Shown here: positions 12,309 through 23,619 of the stretch, in pieces | How the letters are laid out: every line of letters begins with the position of its first letter | How positions within the stretch are numbered: the stretch's first letter is position 1 | Source of the DNA: Amphirosellinia nigrospora | Lineage: Eukaryota > Ascomycota > Sordariomycetes > Xylariales > Xylariaceae | Direction of reading: 5' to 3' | DNA length: 64,000 bases | NCBI GenBank assembly: GCA_004123355.1 | Contig: SCHM01000002.1 | Span: forward strand, 6,297,569-6,361,568 | Notes under the pieces: model-generated | What the model saw: the letters and a program-made list of their open reading frames with translations, nothing else | Databases searched by the model: none | What the model was told of the DNA's origin: nothing | Made by a program: the position numbers and the translations under genes

Positions 12309-14592
12309 ATGGATCGCCAGTCTGTCTACTCAGTCTCCGTGTTCCAAAACAGCTCAGGTCCGAACGAGGACACTCGGCTCCAGTTACAAGAGCAACTGAT
12401 CAACTTCATCCTGCAGTTCAGACACGACAACATCTTTGTCTACAGAGACCAGCTCCGTGAAAATGCCTTGTTAAAGAAGTTTTATTGCGATATTAATATA
12501 GCCGACCTCATCAAATACAATGAAGAGCTGGCGCACCGTCTAGTAACAGAGCCGGCAGAGATCATCCCGCTGGTGCGCCGAACACCCATTTCCCATTTCC
12601 CTCATTGCTGCAGAGCGTATGTTGCTGACCATTATTAGTTCGAGAATGCGCTGAAGAAGTGCACCCACAGAATCGTCTTCCCTCACAACCCTACCGCCGA
12701 GATTCCAGAACACCAACTCCTCCTGCACAGCACCGCCGAAGATGTGTCGATACGGAATCTGGATTCGGAGACCATCGCGCGCCTGGTTAGGGTTTCAGGT
12801 ATCGTGATTGGTGCCTCCGTCATGTCCTCAAAAGCCACCGAGCTTCACATCCAATGCCGAAGCTGCTTACATAACCAGGTGCTCCCCATTCTTGGTGGCT
12901 TCACCGGCGTCACGTTGCCACGCCAGTGTGGCCGGCAGCGTGCTCCGAACGACCCCGCAGAGAAGTGCCCTCTCGATCCGTATTTCGTCATCCACGAAAA
13001 GTCTCGATTCGTCGACCAACAGATTATCAAGCTTCAAGAGGCTCCCGATCAAGTACCTGTTGGAGAACTCCCGAGACATGTTCTCATCTCCGCAGATCGC
13101 TACCTGACAAATAGAGTTGTCCCGGGCTCAAGATGTACTATCATGGGCATCTTCTCTATCTATCAAAGTAAAGGGTCGAAAACTCGTCAGCTGCGGCGCT
13201 ATTCGAACCCCTTACCTCCGAACTGTTGGGATTCAGACAGATGTTGACTCGACTGCGAAAGGTAATGCGGTTTTCTCTGAAGAGGAGGAGCAAGAGTTTC
13301 TTGAGCTTAGCAGACGGCCTGATCTATACAACGTGATGACCGACTGCATCGCCCCCTCCATCTACGGAAATAGAGACATCAAGAAGGCTATCCTCTGCTT
13401 ACTTCTTGGCGGGTCCAAGAAAATCCTCCCAGACGGCATGAAACTCAGAGGCGATATCAATGTTCTACTTCTTGGTGATCCAGGTACGGCGAAATCGCAA
13501 TTGTTAAAGTTCGTGGAAAAAGCTGCCCCTATATCTATATACACCTCTGGTAAGGGTTCGTCAGCAGCTGGTCTGACGGCGTCGGTACAACGCGACCACT
13601 CGACGAGAGAATTCTACCTAGAAGGCGGTGCCATGGTGCTCGCAGATGGTGGTGTTGTGTGTATTGATGAATTCGACAAGATGCGGACGAAGACCGAGTT
13701 GCTATTCACGAAGCCATGGAACAGCAGACGATCTCAATCGCCAAAGCGGGTATTACCACGATCCTTAATGCCCGGACGTCAGTCCTGGCGGCGGCTAACC
13801 CTATTTTCGGCCGCTACGACGACATGAAAACACCCGGCGAGAACATCGATTTCCAGACCACTATCTTGTCGCGTTTTGACATGATCTTCATTGTCAAGGA
13901 TGAGCACACACGCGACAAGGACGAGCGTATTGCAAGGCACGTCATGGGTATCCACATGGGCGGGCGCGGTCTCGAAGAGCAGGTCGAAGGCGAGGTACCA
14001 GTTGAGAAGATGCGGCGGTATCTCTCATACTGCAAATCGTAAGCCACAGGACAAATCTCCTTCCTTTTCCAGATCATACGGAAAGCTAACAATGTCTCAG
14101 GCGCTGCGCCCCCGCCTCTCTCCCGAAGCCGCCGAGAAGTTATCCTCACACTTCGTGTCGATCCGCAAGCAAGTGCACGCGTCGGAAATCGAAGCAAACA
14201 GTCGATCCAGCATCCCGATCACAGTACGTCAATTAGAGGCCATTGTGCGCATCACGGAGGCGCTGGCGAAACTCACCCTGTCCCCGGTCGTGACGGAGCA
14301 GCACGTCGACGAGGCTATCCGGCTATTCCTCTGCAGTACCATGGACGCGGTGAACCAGGGATCGAACCAGGGAAGCCGGGAGCTGAACGAGGAGGCGTCG
14401 CGCGTCGAGGCCGAGCTCAGGCGGCGCCTCCCCATCGGCTGGAGCACCAGTCTTGCGTCGCTTCGCCGCGAGTTCGTCGAGGGCAAGGGCTTTAGCGAGC
14501 AGAGCCTGAATCGCGCCCTCATGGTCCTCCAGAGGAGGGACACCATCATGTTCAGGAACCAGGGAGCGCAGGTTTATCGGAATGGTGCTTAG
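12309..14592 (+). CDS. MCM5: DNA replication licensing factor Mcm5
   Basis: Mcm5 is one of the six subunits of the MCM2-7 replicative helicase. Exons: 12309-12572, 12639 to about 14039, then about 14101-14592. The first intron (66 bp) is clean. Visible landmarks are the zinc-binding segment (CRSC ... RQCG ... KCPLDPY), Walker A (GDPGTAKSQ), Walker B (VCIDEFDKM), the arginine finger (SRFD), and the C-terminal winged-helix region ending VYRNGA. The frame breaks near 13176-13195 (two bases short, after KGSK), at GG 13685-13686 (one G restores the universally conserved [16 protein letters not shown]) and at C5 14109-14113 next to the second intron (one C restores [11 protein letters not shown]). 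The repaired length, about 720 residues, is normal. Loss of this essential gene is implausible, so the shifts are probably sequence errors. Confidence 0.96.
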
Positions 14593-15166
14593 ATCGAATG
14601 GATGGCTATGTGCAATGGGGTGACCGAGTATGCTTATGCCGAGAAAACATATGATTTATGAATCGAGGGCGTCTATGGTTCTTTATGAAAGGGTTCGGTC
14701 GATTTTATTATTACGTATACCTTGTGGGCGCGAACATGGCATGAGCATGAGGAATACAGCATAAGGTACTACATTCGATTAAAGAATTGGTTCAGTACAC
14801 CAAGCGGTAATTAAAGAATCTTGGGCCTTTAAATAAAGTGTGAAGAGGCATATCACGCAAGTGGCTTACCTGAATTTGGACAACGAATTTGGACATGAAA
14901 ATACCTCGGAAAAAAACGCAACACACAGTGTACTCGTGGCGAGAGAAAAGTAGGACTTCAACCCCCTGAGGCTTAGTTGTTAGATAGTCCCGTCTATATC
15001 ATTGGATCAAGTATGAACAACTATATAAAAGTCTAGCAAAAATCCATCCGTCAATCATACTCTCAACCATCCTCCCAGCTGGTATCTGAGAACATAATCG
15101 CTCACTATCCATGTATCACCTCGTGACAGGATAATCGCACTCATTCCTCAGTTTACAAATGGAGAG
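14593..15166. other. convergent 3' spacer MCM5 / AMP-binding gene
   Basis: About 570 bp between two convergent stop codons. It is AT-leaning and contains no recognisable gene or RNA. It presumably holds both 3' UTRs and polyadenylation signals. Confidence 0.5.
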
Positions 15167-16925
15167 TTAGACGACAGCAATCGTATTATCATCCCGAATC
15201 GTAGCCACCAAGCCCAGCGCAGCCTCGCCACCCACGATGGCTGGTCCCCGGACGACTACCCCGCCAGTGTAGTTGTCGTCGGTAATCTTATAAGAACCGC
15301 TATCGCGCAGCAGTATCTCGGTGCTGCTAACAGGTGGGCCAAAATGTGAGCCCTTTCCATTCCCCGAGACGCGATAATCATGGAACTGAGTTTGCGCAAC
15401 AGCACCTGCGCACGGCGCTGCGGCGAGGGCATAAATCACACGCGCGCCGGTGAAGATGCGCAGGTCTGAGAGCGTGAGTTCAGACAGTAGTGGTGTGGTG
15501 TTGCTGTTGGCGGGGTGTGCGACGTAGATCAGCCGAAGTTTGCCAGGCTTGGTCCCGAGGCGTGGACGTAGGTTGTCGTTGTACGAAGCGAGGAACGATG
15601 CCACCGGCATAACACCATTTTGTACAAGGCTACGGGTCTGGACCCAATGGGATAGCGAGGCGAGAGCAGATGTGACCTTGCCCTTCGTCTCGACATGGGT
15701 CTTTAATAGCGTCTCAGGAGTTGCAACGATGACGGTCGGGGCCACGCCTTGTGTAGCAAGAGCGAGATCTGGAGACAAGCCCGCAACCGAGTTGAAGGCG
15801 AGGGAGGCGTTGCTATAAATTGCCACTAGGGTTAAAACAAGCGTGTACGAAGAAGATAGCGATGCCGCGGGCAGGAAGAGGTCTGCTGGCGAGAAACGCT
15901 CCTTCGTAGGGATGGCGACAAGCTGGGCTGAGACGGCGGACACAAGGTTGCCCTGTGTAAAACGTGCCATTTCTTCCACCGATTCGGGCTTAGATGTCCA
16001 GAACATGACGACATCGGGAGCAGTAGCTTGGTTATCGGAGGAGGGAAGCTCGGTGCCAGCGTTTTGCGGGTTATCGTTTAAAATATCCTGCCATGTAGAC
16101 ACATTCACTTTACCGCCCATGCCTTTAGGAACCTCATTCCAGTCAAGATGTTTGCTGCCCTCGTCAACGACCCAAATCAATTGACGCAGGGACGGGTAGC
16201 TCTTCACAACGCTGTCAAAGGGAATGTGCCCGGGCATGTAACGATGGTATCAGCACCAGATTGCTGAAGCATAGAGATGATGGAAGCATCTGACTGATCG
16301 TACGGCAATAGAATAGCCGTCACATTGTAGAAACTACAAGCAAAGAGGGTGGCAATATACTCGATAGAGTTGGGCAGGTAGATGGCCACCTTGCTTCCAC
16401 CCTGAGATGAGATGTACTGGCCAATCAAGTTGATCTGGCGAGTTATATCGTCTATATGTTGTTAGCATATTGAAAAGGCGTCCATCTGCATGAGTGAGTT
16501 TACCAAGCTTGTGCTCGACAACCTTTTCAGTGCCCAAGACAGTAAAGAAGTGCCTTTGCCCTTCGAGCCCCGTTTTCGGACACTCCTGAGACAGCCTTAC
16601 GCCAAATATCTCTCAAATCTCCATCGCGGCCCTGCGCCCACTTAGAGGCTCCGGCCTCCTTAACATTGAGGCCACTGTTAAGGGGCATGCTGTGAGGCGC
16701 CGCGTTTGAACGGTAGATGGGGGACTCCCCTTCCTGGCGAACTGGTGAGCCATGGCCCTGGCGGGCGAGGAGCATGGGATGAATCTCAGGTTCCACGCGG
16801 CTCGTGATCGAGTATGTGGCGAGAAGGACTAAGACGGTTACTATGGCAGTGGAATACACATTCCATTGGCCGATGAGGGAACTTAGGCCATCATCAAGCT
16901 GCGCAAGGACGCTGCTGAAACTCAT
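15167..16925 (-). CDS. membrane-anchored AMP-binding (ANL superfamily) protein with degenerate P-loop
   Basis: The N-terminus (MSFSSVLAQLDDGLSSLIGQ) leads into one transmembrane helix (about residues 24-41), then a linker (PEIHPMLLARQG) and a conserved block (GLNVKEAGASKW ... GDLRDIWRKAV). The AMP-binding fold follows (TVLGTEKVVEHKL, ISSQGGSKVAIYLPNSIEYI) and the protein ends in NTIAVV. A 52-bp intron lies at 16452-16503. Where active adenylating enzymes carry the TSGTTGxPK loop, this protein has WTSKPESVEEMARFTQGNL, so ATP binding or catalysis is doubtful. It resembles a fungal family usually labelled 'AMP-binding enzyme' or 'acetyl-CoA synthetase-like'. The substrate is unknown. The frame breaks at about 16562, 16548 and 16229-16234, each repaired by one base. 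Repaired length is about 570-580 residues. The gene is divergent from the POM34-like gene. Confidence 0.72.
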
Positions 16926-17741
16926 GATGGTGACGACGGTCGCAGGTCTCCTGCTGCAGAGCTAAAGGTACTTAGTTGCTAAAGAAATACGGCATCAAAA
17001 GGTGGCATTAGACGCCTGTAACTTCAATCATCGGGACAGACCAAATGTGTGGTACCTGAAGGAGGGTCAGTTATATAGAAGCACAAGGAATCGACCAGAG
17101 GCTCGGTGCTGACATGGATCGAATTCGTTCGATCCATGGATCCGAAGGTACAGCTGTCTTAGGGTAGCATTTATTTGGTTTTGGTGGGGCTTACGCAGTT
17201 TGGGGAGCGGGTAGCAACGAGAGGAGGGGCAGCGGCACTGCCGGATCTCCTTGATCTGTGCGACTTCCGGAATATAGCGGAGACAACCAAATGCTAAGTA
17301 AGTAGGTACCTAGTACCTAGCGTACGCTACCCGATCAAGCCACACAGATTCAGTGCGAGCCACAAAACGTCACTAGGCACAGGGAATGTATTTGTGGCTA
17401 GGTAGACTGGGTGGAGCTCTATTTTCCGCGACCTGGAAACCGTCACAACCTCTCCAAAGAAAACAAAGACAACCCCCAGCCTGGTAGAGCGACGAAAGCT
17501 GCTTTTGCAGCGCAACAACACGACATTTACTAATCCTTAGGTATACCAGCCGGAGAGCGATCGAGTAAATTAATCAACTTCTAGCATTTCCTCCCAAATT
17601 GCTATTTAAATCAGAGACCAAGCAACATCTTCGTTCTCATTCACTCGTTCGCAGTCAACAAACAATCGCTCGGCGCCATCTGACGCCGTGTTCATTCTCG
17701 CCACATACTCGAGCCTCGGACACACGGTCCCGATTGCCTAG
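16926..17741. other. divergent promoter region, AMP-binding / POM34-like
   Basis: About 800 bp between two outward-facing genes. A TAGGTACCTAGTACCTAG-type repeat lies near 17300-17325 and a TTCGATCCATG inverted pair near 17115-17145. No gene is seen; short open frames here are not convincing. Confidence 0.45.
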
Positions 17742-18525
17742 ATGGCTCCAACGACTGCACCAACAGCAGTGTCCACTCCCATCAAAGCCCCCGTGACCCA
17801 GCCGCAGAAAGTCCTGGACATGGCGACATCCTCGTCTCCAAGAGATCACGAAGCGACAGGAAGCATCTACCTTCAGCGATAGGAATATCAGGCGCATACT
17901 AGTCAACCTATCACTCTTAGTCATCTTAGTTGTCCTGAATTCCTTCAGCAAGCAGGTTTTACCACCAAGCGCTCATCTCCTCAGTATGTCCACGCAACTC
18001 AGATTCTAGACAGCCTGCTAATTGCTTGAATGCAGCGCGTGGACCTATTACAGATACACATACTACGCCCTGCTCTCACTGCCTCTCTGCAATATCGCTA
18101 TTAATCTCTGGCCATTGTTTCGAGGCAGGGATGATATCTCCGATATTCCTCTAACCCCTGGCCAACGACAACTGCTTGGCCTACCACCATCATCTGCGCC
18201 TCCAACCGCCGGTTCCACGTACAGTACACCCCCTCGATACACGCGTACGCCATCGGGATCAGGCTCAGGGGCACGGCGCAGCTTCTCAAGTTCGCCCGTA
18301 TTAAACCGCAGCCCATCAAACCAGGGAAGCCCTACGCCGACAGGAAACGGATCAAGCGTCGCATCACCAGGTTACCCACTACTCCAACGAGCCTTGTTTG
18401 GGGCGCGTCGCTCTTCAATTAGTTCACAAAACCCCCTTGCGACTAGCATATCGTCAGGAGCATCGATATTCGGTAGTGGCCCGAGCCTCCAACTCCAAGC
18501 CCGGTCGGCAAGCGGAGTTCCGTAG
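17742..18525 (+). CDS. POM34: nuclear pore membrane protein, Pom34 type
   Basis: The predicted protein starts [15 protein letters not shown]. It then carries [19 protein letters not shown] and a first transmembrane segment ([18 protein letters not shown]), a second membrane stretch after an intron ([20 protein letters not shown]), and the signature [19 protein letters not shown] Ser/Thr/Pro/Gly-rich tail ([16 protein letters not shown]) follows. Two membrane helices plus PLTPxQRxLLGLPPS fit the fungal nuclear-pore component family that includes yeast Pom34, which anchors the pore to the nuclear envelope. The frame must shift near 17811-17822 (two bases short, restoring PGTWRHP), and the intron at about 17956-18031 is off by one base. 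The assignment rests on motif memory, so I am moderately sure. Confidence 0.62.
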
Positions 18526-19844
18526 GGCTAAACAGCAAGTGGCGTTACGATAAAGGCATGTTCGAGAAGGCTAAGGGGCTCAGAGACCTAGAGTCCGAAT
18601 CGATATATACATAATGACGACATAAGAGTTGTGATGAATGACTCGTTACAGCGGTAGACGAAAGTTACCTGTAAATTAGAGCGGTCGTAACGACTAGAAT
18701 ACCTGTGAATAATAACCAATCAATCAATTTATTGGCTTAATACAATCCAAGCCCGCGACGTTTTCAAATAACGTACCATGACTATTATCGGTGACAAGGG
18801 CGAAGAGGAAAAGGAGGTAGGAAGAAGGAGGGAAACAGCCGGTAAAGTATATAGCTCAAGCTGGGTCTAATCCGCATCGCCCAGCACGAAGTTTTGCTAA
18901 AGATGTATGAGCCTAAGATGAGACTTGATATTAGATCTCTCAAGAGAAAGATCCAATACTCAATCAAGTAGAACCCATTTTACCATTCTTTCTTTGTCAC
19001 TCAAGCATATTTATAAGAGTTATTCGACACTTATGAACGTTGTGGTCGTCATTATAGCACTCTTGAGATATTCTAACTCAGTGTCGATGTTGCAACGCCA
19101 TTTCTTGGCGTCGATACAAAATTCATAGCGGACATTCGATTTCTGCACATTTCTGACCTTCTACGGACGATCTAGACTAGGCATCAGTGATTCTTTAGCT
19201 ATTTATGAGCGATGATTATTGATCAGCGAAACTTCTGTTGTAATCTTCTTCAGTCTATATTCAACATATTCACTCGACTCAGCAACCATTTTGGCAAATT
19301 CGCAGATTGTCCTCTTGGCCTCTCAGAAACAAAAGCTCACTAAATAACCGCACTACCGCATACTAACATAGAAGATAGAAATACCAACGTCTTCTAAGGA
19401 CTTGTCTCCAATCATCCTTGTGCTCTTTTTGTTAAGAGGCTTGTAGTTGGGCTCTACATTAAGCTAGTTGTCTAACTATCAGAAAGATATCTCCAAGCTC
19501 ATCGACGTTGGGTTGAGATTCCCCAAGGGTATCGACGGCTGGCGAGTTTATGTATCAAATTATCCTTCTAGCGTCAAACTTTCTTTTCATTCTGACCCGA
19601 CGGCATTATGAGCTCGGTCAAGGTAGAGGATTATCCAATCCCGTTTCTTGATGCTCCATTAAACTGACATTGAACAGACTCATATCTCATTGAACTAAGT
19701 ATTCTCCTTATACAATCTTCTTTGAACATGCCATATAACTCTGACAGATCAACCTTAGTTGGGATCGTGGATCGCGAGTCTCTGGAGGGCTTGGGAAAGT
19801 TGTGTGCTGTCGACGTAAGCATTAGCATCAAGTATAGACCATGG
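18526..19844. other. AT-rich spacer
   Basis: About 1.3 kb with no recognisable gene. It is AT-leaning with scattered stops in all frames. The short minus-strand open frame at 19631-19831, just downstream of the 3CxxC gene, has no recognisable domain. Confidence 0.45.
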
Positions 19845-20369
19845 CTAGTGCAGGCAGGGAAATATAATAGAGCAAGCCTCTAACCTTTGGCCATACGCCT
19901 TTCCACTGCTTTGTGGGCAATGGCCAGCCTTGCAGCCCTCACATAACAACTCTTCATGCGGCCCTTCTTTCTTGTCCGAGTGAGGTGGCGTTGGCGGATG
20001 GATTCCACTCCACGTCTTGAGCCAATATGTCACTCGTTCCGCGTATGTATCGTCTAAGATAGGTTTGGCTAGGAAGTTGCAGCTCTTGCAGTGCTGATGG
20101 TATACTACTGCATTGTATCGTTGTTTGGGGTACAATCGAATCTGGATGGCTATCCGTCGACTTCCCCATCCATCCTTTTTGCACTTGGAATTGTGGCACC
20201 TGAACCGGCCCATGACAGCAGTATCCCAATATGCAATTCGTCCGTTGTCGTCATTGTTGTTGTTGAACGTGAAAGATAGGCCATCTTCTTCAAGAAGCTG
20301 AGACACCTCAGAGTGTCTTGACGGATGCATAGATGATGTTTTCTCCTGGGCTTTGTTCTTCCTCGCCAT
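19845..20369 (-). CDS. 3CxxC-type zinc-finger protein
   Basis: A single-exon frame of 174 residues. After a polar N-terminus it has the signature of the 3CxxC zinc-binding domain found in many fungal hypothetical proteins. This is GRFRCHNSKCKKDGWGSRRI, with basic, beta-rich RLYPKQRYNAVVYHQHCKSCNF, then YAERVTYWLKTWSG, and finally a third pair, LLCEGCKAGHC. The three Cys pairs (C-x4-C, C-x2-C, C-x2-C plus HC) are all present, so the metal site looks intact. Function is not established for most members; related animal domains occur in receptor-transporting proteins and odd zinc ribbons. The short tail after HCPQ and the flanking AT-rich DNA offer no context. Confidence 0.75.
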   Translation of the reverse strand: MARKNKAQEKTSSMHPSRHSEVSQLLEEDGLSFTFNNNNDDNGRIAYWDTAVMGRFRCHNSKCKKDGWGSRRIAIQIRLYPKQRYNAVVYHQHCKSCNFLAKPILDDTYAERVTYWLKTWSGIHPPTPPHSDKKEGPHEELLCEGCKAGHCPQSSGKAYGQRLEACSIIFPCLH

Positions 20370-23095
20370 GGTGATATTCGTTTGCGAGCGAGTTGAATAC
20401 AGCGTTTACGTATCGTAATAGTACATATGATCTTCCTCTGCTGGAGAAATTAGACGGCAAGTATGAATGACAATGGTCCCCTATCGGCACGAACCTGATG
20501 TAAGTCTTGAACACTTATTGTTGTGCCGCGATCTCCAAGGCGCCTCTGTTTTTAAGCCGGAGATCTATGCAGAATGTTCCTTGTCCTGCAGTTTCAAGTT
20601 CCGTGTCAATGTGAATCGATGATTCAGGAGAAATAGAGAGAAGTGTTGACGGTGTCGACGGTGTTGGTCGCGCTACCCTTCTCATATCATAAGCTTAGAA
20701 CTGCGGAGAAACGACAAGTCACAATCCTTGGGATGCATGCAGCCTTATTTGAGGGCTTGAGGTAAGAAAATCCGTTATATTTGGTACTCGATACTTTTAT
20801 CAGGTCATTATCAGAGCCCACGCAGCCATTGATAGCAACCGTTACTTCTGCCAATGCTACGGCCCCTTGCGACCTAGCCAGAGGAACAGTAGTACAGAGA
20901 GCGCTATGTTAGCGAAATTATTCGCAGTATATCAACAAAACGCTGGCTGTTCCCCCTCCATGTGGTCCATTTGGATGTTAACATGCCGCCGGATATAAGG
21001 CATAGGTTACATAGCCACCTGAGAAGGGCAATGATCCACTAAGAAGCAAAGCAAATCATCTGGCTGGCTGCAGATGATCCAGGTATTCTATAGACAACTA
21101 TATTCGAGCAGTATGAGTCATGATACATCGCCATACAGCACGAAGAACCAAGGATACCAAATGGCCGGTGCCCATTGACAGCTCATTAACACTGTTGCTG
21201 CAAACCGTTGTAGGCAGCGAAGGCCCCAAGCCTTATCGCTAGGAACCTTGTACTTTGGTAGGTCATAGATGAATGGTCTTCATGAAATCACTTTCTCGCG
21301 TTATTCTAGCCATCACACATGCTTTTTGTTATCCTGTCTTGGGTGTTTTGTAGTATTCGTCATAACAACTTTGGTCCTTCTATTTTCCCCAAAGGGGTTA
21401 CGTCTGTCATATATATGTCATTATTTTACTTACCTAAGTCCTCGAAGGAAAGGGGATATTATACGTGCCATTTGTTGATGTGCAATCAGCGTCTAACTCT
21501 TTGAATATGATTACCACTAGGCTCGAGAGAAAGCAGTTTATTGCTACGCGGCAGTGTATGGATGGCATCTTTGTTTTGGGTATAAATAAAAAAATTTTCA
21601 GTATGTGTCTTCTCTTTGAACATCTCGTGGACAATTTACAATAACAACACATAGATGTTTGTTGTTTGTTACAGGTATTCTACGGCCTACCTAGTATTGT
21701 GTCAATCTCTGTCTCCCAATTCTCCGCACAACGACAGGGTTTGATTGAAGGCCCTGTGTCAGACCCCAAATTATACAGCAACTCTACTTTCCCATTGGTT
21801 GTGTGTATCGGGATCAGTGAGGCTCACAAGCTCGACTGATTGGTTAGTCCGATTTTGAGGCTTGCGCAGCTTCACCCTTCAAGCTCAAGTTCCTTTCAAT
21901 CCCATTTAAGTAACAGCCACTATAGTTTAGTCGGAACACCTTCTCGGTCACCCACCTAGAACGCGAATTTGGTTGGCCCAAACAGTCGGCGTCTATTGCC
22001 TTTTGTATTGTCACTAACCTCGCTGTCATGCTCGTGTTGGACTGCATTTAGCGCCAAGTCGGCGAGTTGTGCGCCCATCTTGCGTTTTTTTTTTTTTTTG
22101 GTAGGACGAGCTCCAGATCACGGACGGATCCCGTGTTGTAGGCAGCCCTACGACACAAACATAGTAACGAATTTTTTGAGGTGAGGTAGTATATGCGGCA
22201 CGCCTCATGTTTACGTTGTCTATCAAGGAGTGGAAAATCAATATGGTCAAGGATGCCGGACTGCTGGACCTATTTGTCACAAGTCCAGTACACGTACAGT
22301 CAACTGCAGACAGTCAAATGCTCGACTTGACAACGTTCTACCTTTTGTAGTGTTGTGTTGTGGTATAGTGTGCAGTTCTGTATCATGACACTATTCATCA
22401 ATAAACACGCACCACGTAATAGAACATAGAAACTATGAGTACAGCTATAAAATTACAGCTTGAGTGGCCGCTTAGAGTTCCTCTAGGGGCTTTTCTAGTT
22501 CTGTAATATATGGTATGAACGTGGCAACTTACACACAATAAGATAAGACTACATTTTCGAACACCAAAGATTTAAAAGGGAATATCCCATTAGATTATGA
22601 CTCTAAGTATTTAAGGGCGCTATAACCATTGCTCAAAGGTTTTGCGTCCGGTATATATGAATTAGAAGCTCCTATATTGTTTAATACAATTGCAGAGACT
22701 AAGATAGTTAAGTTCCGCTTAACCTAGCCGGAACTTAACTTAGCTTATTCGGCATTCAAGAAAACTTAGCCTACAGTGGGAAATAGAAAATAGTGGTAAT
22801 TGATAACTTTTTTTCTAGCCATCTTTCTAAACTTTTAGCACGTTGTTGTAAGATGTCCTTAGCATTTTGCGAGTTGGCAGAGAAAAACTGCAACTAAGAT
22901 ACAGTTTATTCCATAAAAGAGACCGCCCATCAGTAAGAAGAAAGCTAAGAGCAGATCGGTTATAGTTTATTTATCCCCTGGAGAACTATAGCGCCAGTAA
23001 TCGGAGTATGTTCAACCAACTTTTAGGATACACGTGATGATTCAAACTCGGCAGTAATTACAAAGGGTACCGGCATGCTATATCTAACATAGACT
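20370..23095. other. AT-rich gene-poor stretch
   Basis: About 2.7 kb with no recognisable gene on either strand. It contains a poly-T near 22086-22100, very AT-rich blocks (22440-22960) and a perfect 12-bp inverted repeat (22706-22717 / 22729-22740). The composition and the absence of any open frame worth naming fit degenerate repeat DNA, but I cannot identify a parent element. Confidence 0.45.
22706..22740. repeat. perfect 12-bp inverted repeat (hairpin)
   Basis: AGTTAAGTTCCG at 22706-22717 is matched by its exact reverse complement at 22729-22740, around an 11-base spacer. It lies inside the AT-rich gene-free block. It could be a transposon end, a hairpin terminator or chance. Confidence 0.45.
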
Positions 23096-23619
23096 TCACA
23101 ACGTCGATGGAACCGTCGCAAAGCATTCAGAACCTGGCACGGCCGGGACCCAATCGATTTTGCTCTTGTGAAAGAACTCGACCGGCGGCTTCAGATCGGA
23201 TTTGTCGCCATCGAGGACGCCGACACCCACGATGGAAAACTCTTCGAATCCCTCGCGACTCCCGCCTACGGAACTGCCGCAACGGCCGCAGAATTGGCGT
23301 TTCACGATGCGTCCCGACTCCGAGCTCTTATCTTCGTATGTTTTCAGGATCGAGGGCTCCGACTCTGTGTAGGTGACGTCCTGGAAATAAGGGTATGCTA
23401 TTAGCTCATCTTACTTCTTGATCTTGTAAAAATCGAGGCAAAATTAGAGAAGTTGAATTATCCAAAACTCACCGAGGCTTTGAAAGTGATGAGTGATGCA
23501 ACGGCCGTGCCTGTAAACTTTTGACATGAGGTACAGTGACAGAGGTTGTTATATACCGGTGCCCCCTGGATGGAGATTTTAATGCTGCCACAGAGGCACG
23601 ACCCGGTTCTAGTTGCCAT
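23096..23619 (-). CDS. GFA-domain (CENP-V/GFA) protein
   Basis: Two exons, 23473-23619 and 23096-23380, separated by a 92-bp intron (GTGAGT donor, TTTCCAG acceptor, phase 0). They encode 143 residues without any frameshift. The zinc ligands of the glutathione-dependent formaldehyde-activating (GFA) fold are all visible: C-x-C near residues 8-10 (CLCG), NLCHCTSCQK near 26-33, and FCGRCGSS in the second exon, followed by VEFFHKSKIDWVPAV. The length is normal for stand-alone fungal GFA proteins. The fold binds two zincs. Some bacterial members act on S-hydroxymethylglutathione, but most fungal paralogues are uncharacterised, so only the fold is claimed. The second exon has a weak internal GTG and no ATG; the start at 23619 is set by the first exon. 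Confidence 0.88.

Noticed and set aside
7861-14592. stop-codon reassignment to explain interrupted genes
   Set aside because: The interruptions are frame shifts repaired by one base, not in-frame stops, and normal stops end intact genes elsewhere.
20370-23095. centromere or telomere
   Set aside because: The AT-rich stretch is under 3 kb, lacks telomeric repeats and is flanked by ordinary genes.
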